From positions 11,229,001 through 11,293,000 of the forward strand of contig BSBM01000994.1 of NCBI GenBank assembly GCA_027924585.1: a stretch of DNA of 64,000 nt, written 5' to 3'. The stretch is from Larix kaempferi (Eukaryota > Streptophyta > Pinopsida > Pinales > Pinaceae). Both the position numbers and the translations under genes were made by a program. The notes beneath the pieces were generated by a model. The model was given only the letters and a program-made list of their open reading frames with translations. It searched no databases and was not told the origin of the DNA. Shown piece by piece: positions 10,607-22,929 of the stretch (positions are counted from its first letter, which is position 1; the number at the start of each line of letters is the position of its first letter).

Positions 10607-11738
10607 TGTTCTAGCAAATTCATCCTACATATAGTTAAACCTACTCAGAGATTAAACTGGATTTAAACAAGCTTAATCTAGTACAATGCAACAAATGGTA
10701 TCTTAAGCTCCTAGATCTAACTCAATGCATAAATTCCAAAGTGTTGAGAGATAATATATGGTGAAACTTATTCTTGATCCATCGGTTGTCTTAGCTCCAG
10801 TTTAGAACTTGATTCCCAAGATCTGAACTTGTTTAAGCAAGACAATACACAATATCTCCAAGTACTAGATGTAATGATTAATATCTAAGTCACATGAACC
10901 ATATTATGGATTAGAAAGCAAGAATCATAACATCATGGGAGAATAAGCCAAGTTATATTAAAGGTAGCTAAAGAATATAAATACAAAATTACCCTTGATG
11001 TCTAAGAAGTAATGTCTCCTTCCAATCCTTCCTCCTTACTATCTCTGCAAAACCTCCAATACCATAGGCTTGATTCCTCCAAATTCCTCCCCTTAGCTCA
11101 TATATGGCCTCCTTGTTATAGGATTTGGGAGGTTAACTACTAAGAGAGGAAGGTGGATCTAGGTGAGTAAATGGTGGATCAAGGGGTTGAACCAAGCTAA
11201 AGAGGGAGGATGAGGTAGGATTCGAGGGGAATCCCAATCCCAAGAAAATATCCCTGAAGTTAAGATCCACAATCCAATCCAACAGTTTGTTGAGGAATTT
11301 CTGTGCCCCAAGCACTGAGGATAGTGCAAAAATTTTGTAATCTAGCGCCCCTCCAGGCATGCAGGGCGCGAAAATGCTGAATTTTCGTGCCTTGCACCAC
11401 TAGAAGGGTGCAAAAATAATGGTAAAGTGGGCTCAATTTGATGGAATTTGGCTCAATGAGGTGGCATTCGTCTATGATGAGTTGGATTTGCCTCCAAGGA
11501 TGGCCAAGGAGGGGACCAACAAGGTGGAAGTAAGTCTCGACACTCGTTAGGAGGTAGTACCATTAGGTTCTGCATGGTGATATGACATAAAGACTTGAAA
11601 TGGAGTTCAAAGTGATACTTCGAGGTATAACACACTATCATCAATAATAGGTTCCTTACCTTTTGATCCATATGAATTAGTTTCATAATTATTTTTTATG
11701 GTCTAGAGATACAAATCCCATTCACAAATGAAAACTTC
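10607..11738 (-). repeat. Presumed LTR end of the older minus-strand element
   Basis: Only the left edge (TGTTCTAG, the complement of a ..AGAACA LTR end) can be set, from its PBS. No matching second LTR or PPT is visible, so the right edge is open. The stretch is non-coding; it contains a GC-rich spot near 11341-11400. ORF C ends just to the right. Confidence 0.5.
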
Positions 11739-13801
11739 TCATGAGCCTAAACTGCCCACTTGAGAGGAGGTTCCCTGGTTTCTCCATTGAGAGGTTGCGA
11801 GGTTTGAATGGAAACCAACAATCATCTGCTGCTTATGTTGAGGAAATGGATTGGAGAAAACAATAGGTTGGGAGGTCCCTTCCTGCTGAGCCAACATATT
11901 TTTATCTTCGGCCATCCTTGCTTGATAAGCTGTGATCTGAGCTATTGCATCATCTAGCTTATTTTGAAGTTCTTCAAATTTTCCTTCTGATTTTCGGAGC
12001 TCTTTAATTATCCTTTCATTGAATTCTTTTTCTACCAATATAGAAGGATGTTCATCGATGAGAAATTCTAGTTCACTCTATAATTGTTGGTTTTGAGACG
12101 TTACTTGAAGGGTAGATGTAAATGCTTGGCTCATCTAGCTATTTTCCAATGCTTTGATTTTTTAATCTTTTAGATCTAGAAGATTCATTACCTCTAATGA
12201 GTATTTTGTTCGAGGTGTTCTATTGACTATAGCATTCTCTAATCTCTGATTTCCCCCCTCTAAATGTTTGAATCTGGCTCTTAGAAACTAATTGGTAGTC
12301 ATCAAGGCTTCATCTTTTTCTTTGCAGATATACATATATGCACAAGTTTTGGCATATTTATGGTACACTAGAATATTGGACACTTCAACCAAGGATATAT
12401 GATCTTCATGGGGTAGCTCTAATGTGCTTATGGTGACTTGAGACATATTCCATTCTCTAGGTTGCATTTTTTGTATGTTTTTTGCAACAGGGGTTCCATT
12501 CTAATTATTCTGAAGCTATCTATAAAAGGATCACACTTTGGGATCAACTTGTTCTTGGCTTGAGAGTCTAGTGATCCTATGATAGGAATATTTCTTGAGC
12601 CTTGTATCTTCTCTCTTTCTCTTGATCCAGGAACATAAAAGGATTATTAATTTCGAATGACTCAACCTCTCCACTCTCTTTTATTTGTTGTGGTATTTCC
12701 AGGAGTGTATCATGGGGGAGAGGATCCCATGGATATTTTACATTTTCTACAGAAAATAGTACATTAGACTTAACAGTAATAATATTAGGGTTAGTAAGGT
12801 TTGCACCTTCTTTTTGTGATCTTTCTTGAATGGTATTAATCTCTTGTGAAGGGAGAAGTATGATAGCTTCATTGCTTTGCTTCTTACCAGTACCCATTTC
12901 CTCATCTTTTGAAGTATTAGTATTTTTCTTCTGAGGTTCTTCTGGGTTAATTACTTTGGCTCTCCTTTTAGGATCTTCTATAGAATATATTGTTTCCTTG
13001 CATTCTGCCACTTTAGTCTAGGCATCTGATATCTGAATTACCTCTTTCATGGGTGAACGTAGAATATATATTTGATACTTGGAAGTTCCTATTTCTTGCT
13101 CTTTTCCAGTCTCACTCATGGATTGAACCATATGTTGAACAATCATCATAAGAGTTTCTTTTGATTTTGGGTTTTCTCCTCCTTTTGAAACACCTTCAAT
13201 CTATTTTCATCGACCAATCTCTAGCATCAGTGGTGTTTGAGTGTTTGTCTCTTGTGATTCGTGTTTTGATTGATCATGCTCCCACCCTAGTGGGATATTA
13301 GGATCTTCATATTTCTCTATCCCAAGTCTCACTTGTGCTTCCCTAGGGATCTCTATGTTAACTTTCACCTAGGGAATTTGAGAACCTCAAAGTGTTCCAT
13401 GTACATTAGCCCCTATACCCAATCTTCCAAACCTCTTATCGAGTTGAATGAATTCTGTAGCCCCTATGCCTTCCTTCCCCAATCCATGTCTTGGATTGAA
13501 ACCCATGGATAACATAATTGGAATGGATTTATGATATGGCTCCTAATTTTCAGGGGATGGAGGAAAATGAGCATTAATCACTGCTATCTCTTTTCATTTA
13601 CCGCCACGTTCATCTTTCAAAAGAGATCCTAATTGTTCTTCTTCTTTCTCAACCTAGCCAATCATCCGGGGTACTTCTTTACTTTTATCACCTGAATAAT
13701 ATGCCTGATATAATTCATCAAATTTCTTATCTTTTGGGATATGACAGTAAGGGATACTTGTTTTCTCTAAATCTATTTTCATCCTCCACCAGGATCCCTT
13801 C
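11739..13801 (-). pseudogene. ORF C, C-terminal third (unrecognised protein)
   Basis: Minus-strand coding broken by stops and shifts. The longest pieces are 13654-13872 (its real part ends at 13801, the B insertion), 12577-13011 and 11739-12038. The first contains GSWWRMKIDLEKTSIPY. The second is charged and Lys/Glu/Gln-rich. The last is a probable coiled coil (KELRKSEGKFEELQNKLDD) followed by a Gln/Ser-rich tail. I recognise no family. It continues the piece at 31110-32648, interrupted by element B. It could be an additional ORF of an LTR element or a decayed gene; the former seems likelier because only repeat DNA surrounds it. Confidence 0.55.
13797..13801. repeat. TSD of element B, left copy
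   Basis: CCTTC; the right copy at 31105-31109 is CCTTG. Confidence 0.8.
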
Positions 13802-15343
13802 TGTTGTCTTATATAACTGTCTTGAGGTTTTCTATAAAGACCCAAGCTCTTCGCGGTTGAAGGAACCAACAAAACCCCTTTTCATCGGCCCTTTCAGGAA
13901 CAATCTACGAGCAGACTGAGATCTCACCTGAGGCAAAGTTATGATGGGCTATGGAATCTATTTTCCAAAACCACGTGATGAGTGCTTAACAGATCTGATG
14001 AGCAGCATGCTGCAGAGCTTGCACTCTGGACAGAGGACTGTGCGGAGCTTAACTCCCTTGCAGACAATACTTCTCCAAGCCAGACGGCTTGTGCAACTCG
14101 TGCATCCAAGGACTGCGCAGTTCGGCAGAAGTTCGGTAACAAGATAGCACAATTGACAACTGTGCTTCCTCTCTAGACTCAACCAGCTTCAACAAGCTAT
14201 ACTTGGTGTTTTACTCGTTTATCAATAGTCTTAGGTTATTTTATGACTTATGCGATATAAAGGAACACAAAATACTGCGCACTCTCGGTGCTGTGCACTA
14301 TGAGGATCTTATCTACTTGAGTGAGTGTTCAACTGGTTCATACAGTCACAGATTTAGGAATGCCTAGGCATCTAACATTCATCCATACATGTGAAACTTA
14401 ACATACTATTCCCATCTCATTCCTTATAGCGAATACATATAAAAGTAAACACATAAACTGACAGCAAGATCTTAAGCATTCATTGTAAGCAAATAATAGA
14501 TGTAAACATGTAAACAATCACACAACACAGGGTTTAACGTGGTTCACTCCGAGGATGGGAGCTACATCCACAAGAACTGTTGTTGTATAGTCTTTGGGAA
14601 GGGTACAACAGTTCCAGTCTGCGCACACAACTGGAGACTCTCTTCTCTCTCAATAGGCCTCTGCACACACAGCTTGCAAAGCCTTTACAATGGTTTCCAA
14701 TACTCAAAAGATTCAATAATGAATATTATTCAGCAGTAACCATTACAATCATTCAACAACAACTCGAGAGATTAACCCTTTCCCATAGAAAATTGTGCCT
14801 TCTTATAGATCATGCCCACAGGTCATGTCTTTACAACGCATAGGCACCAAAACCCTAAGGTTTCCAAAACTGGTGCGGTTACCCGCCACCCTGCTTGTCA
14901 CCATCAACAGTTTATTCCACTCACTTTGGCTGCCTTACTGGGCCACTCGTGGCTCTAATGCCCTTCTAACAGCCGCAACCATCAATAAAACAGTTACAAC
15001 TGCATCATGGCCTATCACTTTCCACTCCTTTAACCTGCTTGTCACCGTCGACTTAGTGGCCTAGCTTCTTAACTGCTTGCCGCCACTCTCTTAGACAGGT
15101 CAATTTCCTCTAACTTTGCTTTGCTTCTTTACCAAAATAGGTCGCTCTACCGGCTCAACCTTCCTCTATACTCTTTACCAAAATAGTTGTCGTGTTGGAA
15201 CTGCACACCAGCTATACTGTGCAAAAATGCCCTTCCAACCTGAGTTGCGCACACCCCAAAACTGTGCCATCTAACCCCACAGCTTGCACAGTTCACAAAA
15301 ATATCCTTTAGCAAAATGATGCCCACTTGGGCCACGCCCAATA
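13802..15343 (-). repeat. 3' LTR of element B
   Basis: About 1,542 bp, beginning (plus) TGTTGTCTTATATAACTGTC and ending CGCCCAATA. Its first minus-strand bases are TA rather than TG, probably by mutation. Small ORFs inside it (13939-15064) are not genes. Confidence 0.9.
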
Positions 15344-15356
15344 GGCCCCTAACACC
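15344..15356 (-). other. PPT of element B
   Basis: On the minus strand GTAGGTGTTAGGGGCC precedes the LTR. It is G-rich but interrupted by T, so weak. Confidence 0.55.
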
Positions 15357-17790
15357 TACCTGTGGATCATCCCCGATCCACTCCAATCAACCGACTTCTC
15401 CTGGGTATCTTCAGTGGCGCTAAGCTTGGCGGTGAAGTTGTTCAAGGTAATGACGATCTCTTCAACAGTTGCCTTCACCTTCTTCTCAAAAGTTGTAATG
15501 GTTTCCAGTTGCACCTGCGAAACCTTTTCCTTAACTTGTTCTTTAACCATGACTTCGGCTGTTTGAAGTTCTATGAACTTCTCATCAAATTGATGTATCA
15601 ATTGTAGTCCTTCTTCCTCTATGCTCTCCAACTACATAGAAGCGACAACTTCCTTTTCCCTTAATGCCTTCAACTTTGTATGGAGCTTCTTGAATTCATT
15701 AAACTTTGGCAGCTTCTATTGTGTCAGTAAAATTTTCAACTTTGTGCTTGTAGCATCGATCTCCTGCTGTGTCTGCTGCAGATCTTCTTTAATCTTTTGA
15801 AGTTCTGGATCTTCATTCAATCCCGTCACAATTGTGTTTACTTGCTCGAGTAAACCTTGCCACTTTTCCACTTCTGATGAGATGCTGCCTAATGTTGCTT
15901 CCACTTCCTCACTTGGGGTTGAGTGCTGATCTGATGGTGGAGTCGATTTCTTTGCTTCCAAGTCCGTGATCTTCCCCTTATAAGAAATTTCCATCTCCAT
16001 CATTTATGTCATGAGGGACTCTACCTTGGACCCAATATTTCTTATGGTATCTTCAACATTTTCTTCTTCTGCGCATTCTCCAATCTTCGTGCATACCGCT
16101 GAAACGATCTATTTTAGCTTGCCGTCTCTTTCTCGGACTTCAGATAATTCTTGTGCCTTCCGCTCGGATTCTTGCTTGAGCTCTTCAATGTTTTATTTTA
16201 GTTGGGCACTTTGGTCATATGAGGCAATTCCTCTTTCATGGATTTCCTCCACAATCTATATATGCAACTCACTTAGGTCCTCAAGTGCTAATGACCCAAT
16301 GTTGAGGTCAAAATGCACCGACTCTTTTGCTGCTTCCACACCTTATCGTTTTGAAAAGTAAAGTGCGTCGGCTCTATATGTGCTACCCGGGGGTAGGGAC
16401 TCACTACATGAGGATTCCTTTTCTGCGCGCTTATTCCTCCTAACTTCCCTTTGGAGTATGGCGCCTGCTTCCCGAGCCCCATTTATGTGACCAATGTCTT
16501 GATTGATTCCATTACCTCGATGATGCTTAGTTGCATCTGCTCTTGCTTGTCTTCTTTTTCTGTGCGTGCTTCTTCCCATATCTCCTGAAATTTGGTGGCA
16601 ATTGTCTTGCAATCGTCTAGATGTAGCTTCGGCCCTACTTCAGGATTTTGAGCCTTCCTCTTCTTGCGTTGGCCTGTTGCCCATGAAGGACTTCCTGTCT
16701 CCTTTCTCTTATCTCCCACCTGGCCTTCTTTGGTGCTCTACTCAATATTTTTCTCCTCGAAAATAGGTGTTGTCCTATTCTCTTCCCCATTTTGACTTTT
16801 GTCTTCATCCTTGTCTTCATATTCTTCTTCCTACGTCTCGTTTTCTTTGTATTCATCTTTTTCTTCATCTTCGATCTTTTCGTAGTCAGAGTCTACATCA
16901 ATTGCCTACTCAAATTTCCAATCTGGATCCCAACCTTCCATCATCTTCTCAACCTTCTCAGCATCTAGTTGATAAAATCCCAGGTACCATAGCTCCCTGT
17001 CTATGTCAACACTGGGTTGAATGTATGATCTGTGCTTATTGGCCATGAACTTGAGTATCCCTCTGTATTTGTTTGTCAGCAACTACGAGATGCGTGGAGT
17101 ACGCCGAATCGCATCACACAGCTGTACATAGTATGTATAAAATAATTCTTTCGTTGACCACTGCCTGGATGGTTTGGAGCTTTCCCATAAGTTGGCATAG
17201 TGCATTCCACAGCATTTCCCATCGAAGACTAGAACCCCCTAGTAGCCAGTCAGTTCTTTCCAACCGATAAAGGAAATCGATACTAACATCCAACTAAAGT
17301 GAAATGTTGACCCTTTGTCCTCGGTCTCCTCAACGTCTGCCAAGAATTCATTGAGTAGGTACTGTGACCAGTTGTAAGATGTGTCTTTTAGCGTCTTAGA
17401 TGAGAGCCGGACTGTTGCGGATGATACCTCTGGTGATCTACATTTGCGCAGTATCTTTCCTGTGAGGAGCTTAACTACGAACTTGGTCGGTTCATCATTA
17501 ATATACTTGGTGGGAAAGCCTCGCTTGCTCCGAACTGCGTCAAACTCCTCTGTGACTTTAGCGCCGAGATATTTTTCCTGCGCCTTCCCGACCATTACTG
17601 TTGAGGGGTCATCACCTCTCTTGTTTAACAGTGTAATATAGTGTATTCGATCGATATTGATGTCTATTCACTTATCCAACCATAAAAATCATCATGGATG
17701 AACCAATGATATTTCTTTAATTGCCAAAAAGTGCCAGTTCCATCAAGCTATTGAATCAGTTTAAGTCAGCGTTTAATTTCCATCCTATGA
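15357..17790 (-). pseudogene. 3' additional ORF of element B
   Basis: Between integrase and the 3' LTR lies about 2.4 kb of minus-strand coding with stops. A candidate start is the ATG near 17789 (MEIKR). Early residues include QLKKYHWFIHDDFYGW; then 17239-17595 gives FPTKYINDEPTKFVVKLLTG and NWSQYLLNEFLADVEETED. The middle is acidic and Lys-rich, with a possible nuclear signal KKRKAQNP near 16660. The C-terminal part (15716-16003 and 15356-15631) is a predicted coiled coil (DLQQTQQEIDATSTKLKILL). There is no signal peptide or clear membrane span, so an envelope role is not supported. Plant Ty3/gypsy elements of the Tat/Athila branch often carry extra ORFs here. I do not recognise the family. 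Confidence 0.6.
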
Positions 17791-18222
17791 ACCAGATCCT
17801 GGTGAGATTTTGGTCACTTCACCCTTTATTGTGGCCGAAATGGTCATATCCGCTGTTAATGCTTGCTCCCGCTGGTGTCGCCATTTTGGATAATGGCCCA
17901 CTAACCGGCTGACAGTTTCCATGGCTAACTTTTTCCATCATGACGCATTGGTGGGTCTGACAAGTGCTTCTAACACACACGTGTGCTTTTTGGTTGTTTA
18001 ACTGCATAGCTGCGATCCCATGACATGCCTCGCAGCGCAACTTCTCATTCTTTGTAGCTTTCTTGTTCGACTTGACTGGCGCAACTACCTTCTTGAGCTA
18101 TGATCTGTGTGGTTCTCAGTTATGTGATGTACCTTCTCTGCTTCATTGGATCCGCGCAACTACCTTTTTGAGCTTCGAGCTGCGTTGTTCTCCTTTTCTT
18201 TCTTTTTCTTTTCTTTTTTTTT
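17791..18222 (-). other. Spacer between pol and additional ORF of B
   Basis: No clear coding. It includes a pyrimidine-rich tract at about 18190-18225 on the plus strand, which is purine-rich on the element's sense strand. Confidence 0.5.
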
Positions 18223-19416
18223 CTACAGAGGGTTCTGTGCAGTAGGACTATCTCGATAGGGTTTTAGCCTACTACCATTGACTAATCCAAGTCGGTTATC
18301 TCTAGAAAACGTGGCTAAATGAACTGCGCCATCATTAGAAACATGTACAACAATATAGGGACCAAGCCAATGCATTTTAAACTTTCCAGGAAACTTCATA
18401 AATTTGCTATCATACAGTAGGATTAGATCACCTACCTGAAAGGAATTTTTTTTGATATGGAGATCATACTATGCTTTTTCTCTATCCTTCTGCACTTGTT
18501 GGTGAAAGCCTGCGATGAAGCGATCTTCCTCCAACCCAACCAAGTGTAGAAGCCTTTCTTCTACTACCTCGTGATCTTCCATTCCTATAAATGCAGCTAT
18601 CCTCAAAATGGGAACAATATACTCCATGGGCATCACTACTTCCTGTCCATAGGCCAACCTAAAAGGTGTGTGGCAAGTTAGTGTCTTGCAAGTAGTTATG
18701 TATGCCCACAATACAGCTGGAATGCGTAGTTCCTAGTCATCCCTATTCACATTGCATACTTTAGTTAGCGCATTCTCTAGCACCTTATTGAAAGCCTCCA
18801 TAGTTCCATTTTCTTGCAAATGATATGGCGTACTTTTCTAGTGGTAAATATGGAATTCTTATGTCAGTGCCTCAATAGTTCTGTTCATAAAATGAGTGCC
18901 TTTATCACTCATCAAAATCTTCGGGCATCCAAACCTAGTAAGGATGTTTTCGAAAATGAACTGCGCGGCAGTAACTGTGCTACAGTCCTTTACTGGCTTT
19001 TCTTTTTCCCACCTGGTGAGATAATCAGTAGCAGTAATAATATATCTCGCACCAGTTATTTTTCCCGGTGGGTTTATAGGTCCTACAAAATCAATTGCCC
19101 ATTTCTCAAATGCCTGAAGTGTGAGCTGCGGATTCAAAGGCATCTCGTCTCTTCACGATGACTTCCCTATCCTTCAACAAACATCACAGCTCTGGCAATG
19201 TTCATTTGTGTCCTTATGGACAGTAGGCCACCACAGCCCTACTCGCAATATCTTCTGCGTAGTGGCTCTTCCTGCGTAGTGACCTCTTGACATACCTGAA
19301 TGTGGTTCAGCCAAAATAACTAGCTTCTCGTGCTCTAAAACACAGCTGCGCAGCACTTCATCCATTCCCAATTTGTATAGCTTACCTGCGATTATGGTGA
19401 AGTTTGCTGCTCGCAC
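18223..19416 (-). pseudogene. pol: Integrase of element B
   Basis: Inserts element DNA into the chromosome. The zinc-binding HHCC region is at 19174-19416 (HSGMSRGHYAG .. CQSCDVC). The catalytic core starts at about 19110 (WAIDFVGPINPPGK, first Asp), has SDKGTHF (second Asp) near 18890 and the Glu in TMEAFNK near 18800. The C-terminal part (18469-18711) includes TPFRLAYGQEVVMP. The frame ends at a TAG at 18223 after SPTAQNPL. Several in-frame stops make it non-functional here. No chromodomain is seen, which supports a non-chromoviral lineage. Confidence 0.85.
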
Positions 19417-20075
19417 TACCAGCTGCTTCTTCTGCTACGTAGTGAACTCAATGGGTGCAACCCAGTAGTCAAGAATTCTATGATATCTTTATAGTAATCA
19501 TTAGTTATCTGGATGGAAAAGAATTGTGCATTAGGCAGATTGTCTTCAAGGTTCGTAGGTTCTTCTCCTGAATCGATCCTTGATAGATGATCAGGGCCTA
19601 AGTTCAATCTGCCCGGCTTAACTACAATTTCAAAGTCGTACTCTTGAAAGAGTAACAACCATCTCCAGATTCTCCACCCTAACAATGGCTTGTTGACTAG
19701 GTATTTCAAAGTAGAATGGTCAGTGAACATAGAGAAGTGTGCACTGAGCAAATAGCACCTGAATTTCTGCAATGCGTAGACCATAGCTAGGCCCTCTCTC
19801 TTAGTGTTCATGTAGTTCTTTTCTGCAGATGAGAGATTTCTACTCGAAAATGAAATGGGATGGTCAACACCTCCCTCTCCTGGTTGTGCTAATACAACTC
19901 CCAATGCTATACATGAAGCATCGACATGTACTTGGAATGGCTTCTCCCAGTTTGAAAAAAATAGTATTGGCACAATTACCGTTTTCTCTTTTAATGTCTC
20001 AATGCCTTGTTCACATTCTATGTTCCAGATGAATGGCACATCTTTCTTTAACAGCTTCTCCATGGCTGCGGTTAT
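19417..20075 (-). CDS. pol: RNase H of element B
   Basis: Degrades the RNA of RNA/DNA hybrids during replication. The longest open piece is 19416-20063. Conserved elements are VHVDASCIALGVVLAQ (first Asp), SSRNLSSAEKNY..TKREGLAMVYAL (Glu) and FTDHSTLKYL (Asp), then the tether GRLNLGPDHLSRI. It is well preserved compared with integrase, but it lies within one decayed polyprotein and is not independently expressed. Confidence 0.85.
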
Positions 20076-21176
20076 CTATGCATAACCCTTTATAAACTTT
20101 ATGTAGTAACTGGTATGCCCCAATGTGGTGCGCAGCTGCTTTACTAAATTTGGGGTTGGCAAGTTTACAATAACTGCGATCTTCGCAAGATCCACCATCA
20201 AGCCTTGTTTGCATACTATGTGTCCCAATAGAATTCCATAGGGTACACAAAAGGCACACTTCTTCAGGTTCAATGAAATTTGATGCTGTATGCACTTTTC
20301 TAGCATCAATCTGAGGTTTTCACAATGGTCTTTCAGCCACCCAAATACTATCCAATCATCAAAATAGGCTTCAAAAAACTTATGCATGAAATCTTTAAAT
20401 GCTATGACCACAACTCTTGAAAAAATGGTAGGTGCGTTCTTCAGACAAAAAGGCATTACTGTATATTGGAATGACTCCCATTCGGTGGAAAAAGTGGTCT
20501 TATGTCTATCTACTGGATCAATTCTTATCTGATGGTATCCTAAAAATCCATTAGTGAAAGAGTATGCCTCATTTCCTCCAACTTTATCAAGTACCTCATC
20601 AGTGAAGGGAGTAGGAAATGGGTCATGCATCAAAGCATCATTCAATTTTCTAAGACCCTCGCAGATCCTGATCTCACCTTTAGTTTTCTTGTCTTGGATA
20701 ACCATCGGGCTTATCCACTTGGACTCTTCAACCGGATCAATGATCCCCACATCGAGCATCTTATCAAGTTCTGCCTTGACTTGTTCTTTGTATCGTGGAT
20801 TCACTATATAGGGCCTTTTCTTAATAGGCTTCGCGCCTGGATTAAGAGGTATCTTCATAACCCCTAAGTCACCCAAAATACATTTCATTTCTGTAAACTT
20901 TGTTGGAAATAAATCCTGATATTCATGTAGCAGGTCCGCGATCTCTGCGACTGTCTGATCATCCTAGTAGTCTTCGCTACTTGCGAACTTCGGCTCTTCG
21001 CTAGTGCCAATGTTCACTTTCCTTGTTTTTACAGGTCCACTCATGTCTGGAATTTCTAGCGGAGGTCCCTCTATGTCGCGTGCTCCCTCTGACTCAGGTA
21101 TGTTTATGTTGTATGGGTCCTCCTCATCACTTTCTTCTTTATATTTGGACTCTTCAGCTAGATTATAACATTCCAT
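20076..21176 (-). CDS. pol: Reverse transcriptase of element B
   Basis: Copies element RNA to DNA. The open piece 20076-20888 holds most of the domain: KPIKKRPYIVNPRYKEQV, then GIIDPVEESKWISPMVIQDK, FLGYHQIRIDPVDRHKTTFS, and the active site AYFDDWIVFG (Y-x-D-D box present) near 20370. The acidic linker (20964-21176) joins it to the gag-like segment. A Cys in RICEGLRKLNDAL replaces the usual D-Y/F-R pattern, a sign of decay. One stop separates linker and RT core. Confidence 0.9.
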
Positions 21177-21189
21177 AGCATGCTCTATC

Positions 21190-21947
21190 TGTTTCGTGCA
21201 GTCTGGTTGTAGGTTTGCAGGTACTTTTCCAAAGAATTAATCTAATGTCATGTTTCTACGTGGACATTCTGGTCTAAATATTCTTTCCTTAATAATATGC
21301 AAAGCATTGTTTATGCTAGGGCTCTCGTCTTCAAAACTGAAGGTCTTCTGGAAGTTCGCAGTCAGGGTATACCAATCTATAGTTCCCCTGCACAACTCTA
21401 TATCTAGATACCATTTCTTTGGACTTGGCTCCTCCAATGTATGTACAAACAAATGAACCCATTCTATCTGTCGTCTCTCTGCCCATGCTTGTGAACAAAT
21501 TTCAATATGCTCCCTTGGATCTGTCTGTCCATTATATTTTTCAAAGCTCAATGCAACCTTCTCAATGAATTTGATCTACATCTTGATTATGCACTGATCC
21601 CATGTTGTCAATGTTTCCTTATGCACATACCACCATCTGGCAGGTGTCTTGCACAGTGCCATGTCTAATGCTGGTAAGTGATGTTCCTCTCCAATTGCTA
21701 CAATATATTCTTTGATAAACGAATAAACATTAGATGAACCATCATAGGTAGGAATTGGACTTACCTCCTTTCCAATCCATTGCAATGACTTTGTAATCTG
21801 TGAGCATCTCCTTGCAGATACTTCATGCATCCGACCTTGCCAGTTCTCTAGTCCTGCATCAGAGTATGAGATGCAAGAGCTGTCATATTTCCAGCTGAGT
21901 GTTCCATCCGCAGTGGGATTAACATATTCATCTTGATTGGAAATCAT
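21190..21947 (-). pseudogene. Gag-like segment between protease and RT of element B
   Basis: Two open pieces, 21576-21947 and 21237-21551, separated by a stop. The first contains PIPTYDGSSNVYSFIKEY and ARWWYVHKETLTTWDQC. The second contains YNGQTDPREHIEI, VHLFVHTLEEPSPKKWYLDI and the end QKTFSFEDESPSINNAL. These match the pattern of the retrotransposon gag (capsid-like) domain: target FDG/YNG, then a WW or WY motif, then a basic/aromatic helix. The polyprotein already has an upstream Gag (22930-24500), so this looks like a second capsid-like module inside pol. Similarity is by pattern, not by search. Confidence 0.6.
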
Positions 21948-22929
21948 CTTGTAAAGGTGGTCAAGATCCTATGCTCTAGATTCTTCCTGAATTGGCTCAC
22001 TTTGTCTTTCTCCGTCTGCAGGGTCCAGTGGTGCGATGACCCTGAGATGCTTTCCTTCAAATATCATCTTCTTTGTTTCCAAGTTTATGATGGCAAGGTT
22101 ATCGATAGCCCAGTCGATTCCCAACAGTGCAGGATAAGGTTGACTATCATCCACAATCTTGATAACTTCGAACTCTGCATGACTTCGCACTCCATCAATG
22201 TCAACAATAACATTAGCTAACCTCCCAAATGGTATGACTTTCTCCTGATTGTCCATTCTCAACTATATAGGTGACCATAGCAACTTTGGTCTCCCCATCT
22301 GCTTCCATGTTTGCTTAGTTAAGAAATTTACTTCAGATCCCAGATCGAGAATGATCCCATCGATCTCATAGTCTCCTATCTGTGCACTGACCCTCATTTC
22401 TCGGCCTGTTATCTTGTGTTTCCCGATGTGATGAACTACGCTCTGTGCAGTTTCAATCTCACTGCGTGGTTGATACTGATCTAATAGTTTTTGCAATTCC
22501 GCGATAGCATCTGGGATCTTTAATAGTTTCATGCAGCTCCTTAGGAACTGTGTAACAGAGATTCCTATCTCTGCTGCGTGGCACATTTTGTCATAAGCCA
22601 CTGGCATATCCTCTATATGTGGTATTTCACTGCGCAACAGGATTCTTGGTGAGCTAGGTGCTTGTCCTTTGAAAATGTCCCGCGCTTCTTCAAACGCCCC
22701 TTTATTCTTCTCTAGATCGAAAGCAGGTGTCTTTCCAATAGCTTTTCTGATCCAAATTATTTCAAGAGGAGTCTGCTTAGTTTCAAAGTCTCCAGAAGTC
22801 GAAGCTTCTGCTCCTCTATCGCTTCCTGTTGCAGTGCCACTCCGTGTCACTAAGTTGATTCTTGGATCTGCAGCCCTTCTTTCTGCTACGATCAATTGAA
22901 TGTTTGGGTTAGGTGCATCTTTCTTTCAT
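21948..22929 (-). CDS. pol: Protease region of element B
   Basis: Aspartic protease that would process the polyprotein. Pieces 22263-22895 and 21969-22262 are separated by one stop. The active site reads GIILDLGSEVNFLTK near 22340, with Leu at the usual Ser/Thr (D-L-G). The C-terminal motif is YPALLGIDWAIDNLAIINL. The same region exists at 26509-27300 in the second copy, where the motif is IILDLRSEINVLTK, a lost Gly. Confidence 0.8.

Noticed and set aside
13939-15064. Overlapping small ORFs, repeated at 25119-26353 and 29586-30614
   Set aside because: They lie in the LTRs of B and differ in frame and length between copies.
15357-17790. Envelope gene in element B
   Set aside because: Position fits, but there is no signal peptide, membrane span or glycoprotein-like Cys pattern.
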